A program made the translations under genes and the position numbers. Below are positions 58,201-64,000 of a stretch of 64,000 nt of DNA, piece after piece (positions within the stretch are counted from its first letter, which is position 1; the number at the start of each line of letters is the position of its first letter). The notes below the pieces were generated by a model. It made no database searches, was not told the DNA's origin, and saw only the letters and a list, made by a program, of their open reading frames with translations. The stretch is from Siderastrea siderea (Eukaryota > Cnidaria > Anthozoa > Scleractinia > Rhizangiidae): contig OZ034968.1 in assembly GCA_964030785.1 (NCBI GenBank), positions 44,764,186 through 44,828,185 on the forward strand. Reading direction: 5' to 3'.

Positions 58201-61200
58201 TATCTCTGTCTTCCTTCTCCCTATAAGCTCTCTCTCCTTCTGATTCTACAGAAGGCTGGAAAACAAAAGAATAAAAGTTACGTCGTATATCCTGCAAAGC
58301 ATGCATCCCCTCCCTCCGACAGTCAAACGTTGGAAGTAATATGTCAAACACGAGAAAGAGTGTTTCATCAGGATATCCAAACCCCGAGAAGTGGGTTGAA
58401 AAAACGAGGCGCAGCCGAGTATTTTTGACCGACTTCGAGGTGTCTGGATACCTGATGAAACACTCTTTCGAGTTTTTGATATGGCTTCTCCAACCATTCA
58501 TAATTCTTGGGGAAATTCAAATCAAAAGTTCGCAAAACTTTATGCTAATTAAGATCCAGAATCCAAACCACTGTCACGGTAGTGATTTCCTTTGTTTTCT
58601 CTTTATGAATTATTAATGAGTTTAAGAATGTGTTTTACGGTTTTTCTGTCCCACCTTTGAACAGTTCTTGACGAACAGTTCAGAACATACTACGCAAACT
58701 AGGGATACACCTGGTTCTTAGTTGCCCTAATTACATGTATTAAATGCAAAGAAGACCATCACAGTTATAGACGCTTTCTTTTCGCAACTGCAAAAGTTGC
58801 GTCAATAACTACGATGGTCTTCATTTTATTTAATTCTTCATCCCGCGGTTCAAATATATGATATTCATATACTCATCACTTCAATTGCATGTATGACACA
58901 CTCTCTGAAGTATTTTCTTAGTCTGAGATTTCTATCTTCGTCAGATCATCATGCATTTAACAAATTAACACGTACCGATCGTTGCCGCTTCTTCTTTGAT
59001 TTCTGAAATCAAAGAGATAGAAAACAAATTATTAAGCGATTACAAGTGTGAACACTGAGAATTCAGTAATCACATACGTATGTCTCAGTTGAAAGTTCAG
59101 CTATAGAGCGAACCTTACCTTCTTGTGTTTTTTCTTTTTGGTTGAACTGCTCTCCTTTTCCGGCTCTAAAAGAAGCACAACAGAGGATAATAACATGGTT
59201 ATGATACATCAAAGTACTCATACAAGGTGCATACCGTCGCTTACATCTTGGCGTGACCATGTCATGAAAAGTTAATCAGGTTAATGATAAACAAATAACT
59301 ACAATCACTGTGGTAATATATTTGCTCTTAAAAGACGAAGCGAACGCCAGTCAACGGTGTTATAACAAAGGAGCGTGGCTTTTGGTGCCATTAGAGACTT
59401 AATGCAAACACGATAATTGAATTAATCATACAATTAAGATTTATATGATAAGCTCGATTATGCACGCATTTTGATTGGTTCTCACTTATGATCTATTAGA
59501 GGACAGACGCATAGATTACGTCAGATCACGTCAAATCGTTATTTTCGTGTTTGTCAAAGTGGGGAAGGGACCCGCTTTCGAGTAAGTTTGAAAGATTTTG
59601 AAATAAACAAGCTTTTTTGTATATTTGGTTTCTTTATTGTACAAAAACTACCTGAAAAAAACTTGAGATTACCTAAAAAATTATCATTTCCGCCCACTTT
59701 CATGGGTCATTTTACGTTGCTGTTTTAAATACGATGGTAAGGTACCCAGAGGAATATCGCGCATGGAGATCCATTATTTTGTTCATGGGAACTTTCTTGC
59801 TGTTGTTGCTGTCACGGTTCCATTTACTCTCTATTACGTCACTCAACAGAGCCGACTAACCTGATTCAGAGGCAGAGGATTCTGGTGATTTAGAGCGTGA
59901 GCGCTTGTGACGTTTCTTTTTGTGAGACGAGGTCTTCTCTTTAGGGTATTCCTCTTCAGACTGAGAAGACTCCTTGCGATGGAAAAAAATCATATCAGCA
60001 AAGTGAATAATTCCCGTTTTCTCCCAACAGACCTTTAAGTGACACTTTGCCACCAAAATGTCAAAATTTCGCTTACCCAACTTCCATGTTATTGGATAAA
60101 AACATTCTACAGAACACATAAAAACAAGTAGTTTGCGGATAACTTGCGGGATTACAAGGAAGTGGATAACAGTTTATTAAATTAAAATTTGGTTCCTGAA
60201 CAGGTCGTCCAAAATTGTCATTCTGTTGGAATTAATATGATTAAGTAACATGTCACGACATGTTTTATTGTATTGGGGGAGGGGAGAGTTATTTCTCCAT
60301 GAGAAGTGAATCACAGCAGCACATGACGTTAATGGCCAGATAACCTAGCGTTGGTGATTCACAAAAGCAAACTGAGGACAGATCGAGTGGACACTTACCC
60401 CACTAGGCGAGCGTGACCTTGATCGTTTCCTGTGTTTTTTGGTCTTTTTAGCTTTTTTGTGTGATTTTGAAGAATGAACATGTGTACACGCCTGAAGAAA
60501 AGATATGATAAGGTGTTAGAGTCACACGAGATTTTAAGATAAACATGATTTTGCTAAGTAGCACTCACACTCAAACTCATATTCAAACAAAAACGCTGTT
60601 ATAAGATGGTTTAATATTCAAGTCCCTCTGACGGGGTCTGATGACCGAGTAAAATAGCGGTGCTGTCTTCAAACAAAGTACAGATACTGACGAACCACTA
60701 AGGACAGCAACCCTCTCGTCCAGACCACCTTCGGAGAATGATTTGTTTTAAAGACCAAAGAAATAGATAGGGGACTCAATGCCATTACTCTACAATGACA
60801 TAAACCATTTAGATATTGAGGTTTGTGATGGCAGTTAACAATGCAGCTTCTAATGGTTCACAATGAACTACCTTACGTACGTGAGATGGGCTAAAAAAAT
60901 AGCACCTTTAAAATTTCCACTTAATTATTAACATTATGACGACATTGTGTTCCAAAATCGGCCATCTTGGATCTACTATCATTTTTATGGCTTCAGGAAT
61001 TGAACTACATCGCCATCATGAAATTTTTGTTTTAGATGTTTGTCCACTATATAACTGAAATTTTTGCTTCACTCTCTTCATTGTATTAAGTTATAAAGGA
61101 AAATATTTAAGTGTGAATACACGATAAAAAAGTATCTATGTTAACAAGAACGTACGCACAGATCCACCATCTTGGATTGAAAGATTTTTTCCGAGACATC

Positions 61201-64000
61201 AAAGAACCTTGCTTGCCACACAGAGAAGCACCAAGCAAGAGTGCATACTAACCTCAAGTGTACTAACATAGTCGTTAAAAAGCCTTATTCGCTCAGCCTC
61301 TACTGTAAAAGCGGTGAATGCCGGGTCCCCTTCAAGCCTTTCTCTAACCTGCAAATGCAAATGTGACAATGCCTCAGATATAGATCAGTGAGCTTTCCCT
61401 TGGAATTGTAAAGGCTAACGCTTATTTAGAACCTCTCCAAGTTACTCATTTGTACAATAAACATTTGAACAAATGAGTACATGAGTACCTCTCAAACTCA
61501 CACATTTGCACATTTCTGCATGCTTACTGAATTTCAGGGACAAAAGAACTTACATGAAATTCGCTCACGATTTAAAAATACTATTTACAAGGCTAAAAAG
61601 GGCTAAAAAAGGAAAAAAAAAACGTTTTCAAATAATTAAAAGCCATCTTCACGGTAAAAGATGACTGAAGATGACTTTTGATTAGTTGAAAACGTTCTGT
61701 TTTTCCTTTTTAGCCCTTTTTTAAACTTGTAAATAGTATTTTTTAAAAGAATTTACAAAGACTAATTTTGAATTTCATATTGGTTGGCAGGTTTCCTTTG
61801 CTGTATCCGTTTTTGGTGTACAAGACATGACCAGTCTCTCAGTCAGCATTCAATTTTCTTACCAGCCTGGACCTACGGCAAATTTGCGGGTGGAACTACA
61901 AACTTGTATAATATCAATTACTGTACATATACAGTTTTCTCAAGTCTTCTCGTTTCCTTCAAAAGAATCTACAAATAAATGTCCTTTCCTTACCTCCTCC
62001 CAAGTTGAATTTTCCTCAATAGCTGGGGTACAAGTTTTAAGCAGCTGTTTGAATGAACTCTCTCTTCTTCTTTGCTAAAAACCAGCGACAAACAAGTTCT
62101 AATAAGAATATGCACATTTAGCCAACACAATTTTCTCAAATTAAAGTTGCTTTTACAATGTAAAAATGCAGTGAAACTTCATCAATCCGGCCAGCAAAGC
62201 GCCACAAAATTTGGCCTTATTAACCCGGTGACCGGATTAAAATTTCTTTTTTGTACATATATTTTGCAACCGTTTATATGAGTGCAAAGTTGCTTCACGA
62301 CCACTACAACATCTGTTAATTTAAAGTGCATCATTTCTGTTTTCTTTCAAATGTGGCATAACTCAATTTATTTTTTTTGTTCTAGATGAATATTAAACAG
62401 AAATATATTTCACCTGTACAGACCTTGGTGAATGCATGGCGGAAAATGTGTCAGTAGAAAGACGTTCTACACAGCAACAAATCATTTTTCTACATTTTGG
62501 AAAGTTTCTCTACAGTTACACAAACAACACTTCCACCTTTTTAAAGCTACATTACCTGTATAGAGTTAATTGTCGAGGAACATCAATTTCAAATCCTACC
62601 TCTCTTTCTTCTTTTTTCATTCTTTCCTTCTCCCTTGCTTCAGCTTTTTCGATAAACTGTAACAGAAATAAACTTACTCAGGATGTTTCTAATTAGAGTA
62701 CACGTTTTTCATGAAATAACTACTCAGAAACCAAAGAAAATATATTCTAGGTCAAAATCATTGGACGGCGTTTCCACTAGAACTGTTAATTTTTGTTTAT
62801 CACAAACTGAATTAAATTTAAAGCATGGAATATAAATCGCGTCTGCTTTGTAACTCTACTACTTATTTTCAGTAGGAGACTAAATCATTTGGAGAAAATA
62901 TACTATGTTCAAACTTCAATGAGGAGTTGTAAGTAGCCTACAATGGAGGATTTAACAAGGAAAACTTTGACTTCAAGGTCTTAGCAGTACACAGGACGAA
63001 CATCAAAATGGACCTAGTAAACACGATCAAACTCGCTACAAGTCTTCCGGTAGCTCAGTGGTTAGAGCATCCAACTGCTGTAAGAACAACATGGCTTGGA
63101 ATTGCCATGCAACGAATTGAATATTACATGTTCATTAACTAGCTGAATATTACATCTTTCTTATTGCACGACTGGGCTTTAAGTTGACCGTCTTTCTTAC
63201 TTTATCAGGTTGGACAGCATTACCAGCCATGGCATCAACTTACATGGTTAAAAGACATTTTGATGTTGCCAGGATCAAGAGTCTGACTTCGGTCGTCTGC
63301 TTTCACGAGGTCATTAAACTCACTGAAGCCAGTGTTAACATCAACTGTGTAATCACGATCCTGCATTTAATAAAATTAATGTTAATACATAAATGCGTCG
63401 AGCCTCTTGGAATTTAATGTTTGACAACCAATGTATCATTGCACTATTCTTACAACTTAGCAAACTAAAGTTCAATGATCCTCTGTAGTTTAAGGACTCT
63501 GTTACGCAGATTCAACATCAATCAAAACTGCTGAATACAACTTTGTTGTACGCTGCTGGACAAGGTCGCCCAACCAATTTAACATTGTTGTACACACCTA
63601 ACAACAAAGAAAAGTTGAATCCACACCATTCAACAGGGTGGCCAAATGCATCTAACATGTTGAAATCAACAATATTATGTGATACTGAATGGAAATGTTG
63701 AATCAACGTCATTTAACAGCGTCGCCAAACGCATCTAACATGTTGAATTCAACAATGCTATATGATGTTGCATAGAAATGTTGAACCCTTCTATCCGAGC
63801 CAAAACAAGTGTGTACAGAGTTTAACATGCAAATTACAATACTACTGTTGCTTGATTCCTTACACAGTCACTTTCCGTTCTTACCAACTATTTGTACCAC
63901 ATGCTTTCATTTCTTATACTTATGACATGTTTCCTGTAAACTTTAGCATGTGTGTGTTTTAAATGCTAAATCAAATCCATCACCCACCTTTAAAATTTCC
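55271..64000 (-). CDS. PRPF40A: Pre-mRNA-processing factor 40 homologue A, 3' half (5' partial)
   Basis: U1 snRNP-associated splicing factor with WW and FF domains; this window has the later FF part and the charged tail. Exons in transcript order: possibly 64000-63988; 63360-63244; 62656-62600; 62074-61994; 61348-61253; 60491-60399; 59972-59861; 59165-59119; 59002-58976; 58255-57983; 55369-55271. All have AG/GT borders and the phases agree (0 throughout except 1 between 59861 and 59165). Exon 63360-63244 has TLDPGNIKMSFNH; 62656 has FIEKAEAREKERMK; the last FF domain spans 62074-61994 (FKQLLKTCTPAIEENSTWEE) and 61348-61253 (VRERLEGDPAFTAF..ERIRLF). Then come S/K/R-rich exons, including a 27-nt microexon (KSKKKRQRS), a 91-codon RD/RE/KD-rich exon, and a distant final exon with GWDTTSSESESELESRRRAL, which is the family's conserved C-terminus. 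Stop TAA at 55271. The order matches vertebrate PRPF40A from memory. PRPF40B is the alternative in vertebrates. Confidence 0.93.
55370..57982 (-). other. PRPF40A last intron (2.6 kb)
   Basis: No gene seen inside. It holds an aacaattattcacc-type MITE at ~57307-57388. The donor is AAG|GTGCTG, a weak consensus; reading through it would add six codons and a TGA at 57962, an alternative short C-terminus. Confidence 0.6.
57307..57388. mobile_element. Short MITE (AACAATTATTCACC ends)
   Basis: Inverted aacaattattcacc / ggtgaataattgtt with an inner gtggtggtatctaccac palindrome. Same class as 16076-16188 and 25557-25676. Confidence 0.55.
58337..58484. mobile_element. Intronic palindromic MITE, ~148 bp
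   Basis: atgtcaaacacgagaaagag and tgtttcatcaggatatcc in the left half are inverted in the right half (ctggatacctgatgaaacactctttcgagtttttgat). Lies in a PRPF40A intron. Confidence 0.62.
58751..58822. repeat. Intronic foldback, ~72 bp
   Basis: gaagaccatcacagttatagacgc is inverted by gcgtcaataactacgatggtcttc around a short loop. Confidence 0.65.
61575..61750. mobile_element. Intronic foldback, ~175 bp
   Basis: Arms aaaatactatttacaaggct..gggctaaaaaagg and the inverse ccttttt..agccctttttt..cttgtaaatagtatttt, with a second inner pair (aacgttttcaa / ttgaaaacgtt) and a central agatgactgaagatgact. Confidence 0.62.
63044..63095 (+). repeat. tRNA-like SINE head
   Basis: ggtagctcagtggttagagc matches a tRNA D-arm/A-box, followed by atccaactg. 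No clear B-box or acceptor-stem pairing follows, so it is not called as a tRNA gene. Lies in a PRPF40A intron. Confidence 0.35.
63525..63800. repeat. 83-bp tandem array (GTTGAATCAACNNNATTTAACAG)
   Basis: Units begin gttgaat(c/ccaca) at 63614, 63697 and 63780, spaced exactly 83 bp, each with caacagggtggccaaatgca-like and catctaacatgttgaa words; a degenerate unit lies before at ~63530. Intronic to PRPF40A. The gttgaa/ttcaac words make it locally palindromic. Confidence 0.8.

Noticed and set aside
57920..58428. Plus-strand Ser/Leu-rich ORFs
   Set aside because: Shadows of the minus-strand RD/RE-rich exon of PRPF40A.
63044..63095. tRNA gene
   Set aside because: Only a D-arm/A-box is convincing; no T-arm/B-box or acceptor stem.

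Overview
This window is nuclear DNA of an animal. Genes have GT-AG introns, long repeat-rich spacers and animal-specific families. Cnidarian-looking foldback transposons, LINE, BEL/Pao and hAT remnants, and a short cysteine-rich secreted peptide gene suggest an anthozoan, probably a stony coral. The kingdom-level call is firm; the coral call is inference.

Layout. (1) 144-2327, + strand: the last exons of INCENP (chromosomal passenger complex), including the single-alpha-helix region and the Aurora-binding IN-box with its TSS motif. (2) 4.1-6.0 kb: a cluster of foldback/MITE-like elements. (3) 6258-8467, - strand: a complete two-exon FAM69/DIPK1-type secretory-pathway kinase. (4) 8.9-31 kb: a repeat field without a convincing gene. 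It is dominated by two long direct copies of one block (A, 12.4-21.3 kb; B, 23.8-29.75 kb), plus three copies of a second block (R1-R3) and many inserted DNA transposons. (5) 33161-35053, + strand: a second complete DIPK1 paralogue, so the two copies lie head to head around the repeat field. (6) 36.5-39.7 kb: a BEL/Pao pol remnant split by a hAT element, which is itself split by a Mutator-like element carrying a piece of a RecQ-like helicase. (7) 39.8-43.2 kb: a LINE (minus strand) split by a 2 kb insertion. (8) 43.9-46.9 kb: a nearly identical 1.49 kb tandem duplication. (9) 47018-47525, + strand: a two-exon gene for a small secreted peptide with a CC-C-C-CC cysteine framework. (10) 47.5-55 kb: intergenic repeats and an integrase-tail remnant. 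(11) 55271 to the window end, - strand: the 3' half of PRPF40A (U1 snRNP-associated splicing factor), with ten exons resolved and a possible eleventh at the edge.

The host genes do not form a pathway: mitosis (INCENP), secretory-pathway kinases (DIPK1 pair), a secreted peptide and splicing (PRPF40A) are simply neighbours. The notable biology lies in the small cysteine-rich peptide gene, the gene-fragment-carrying Mutator-like element in a three-level nest, and the recent large duplications. All exon borders come from reading splice signals, reading phase and family resemblance by eye; no alignment was run.
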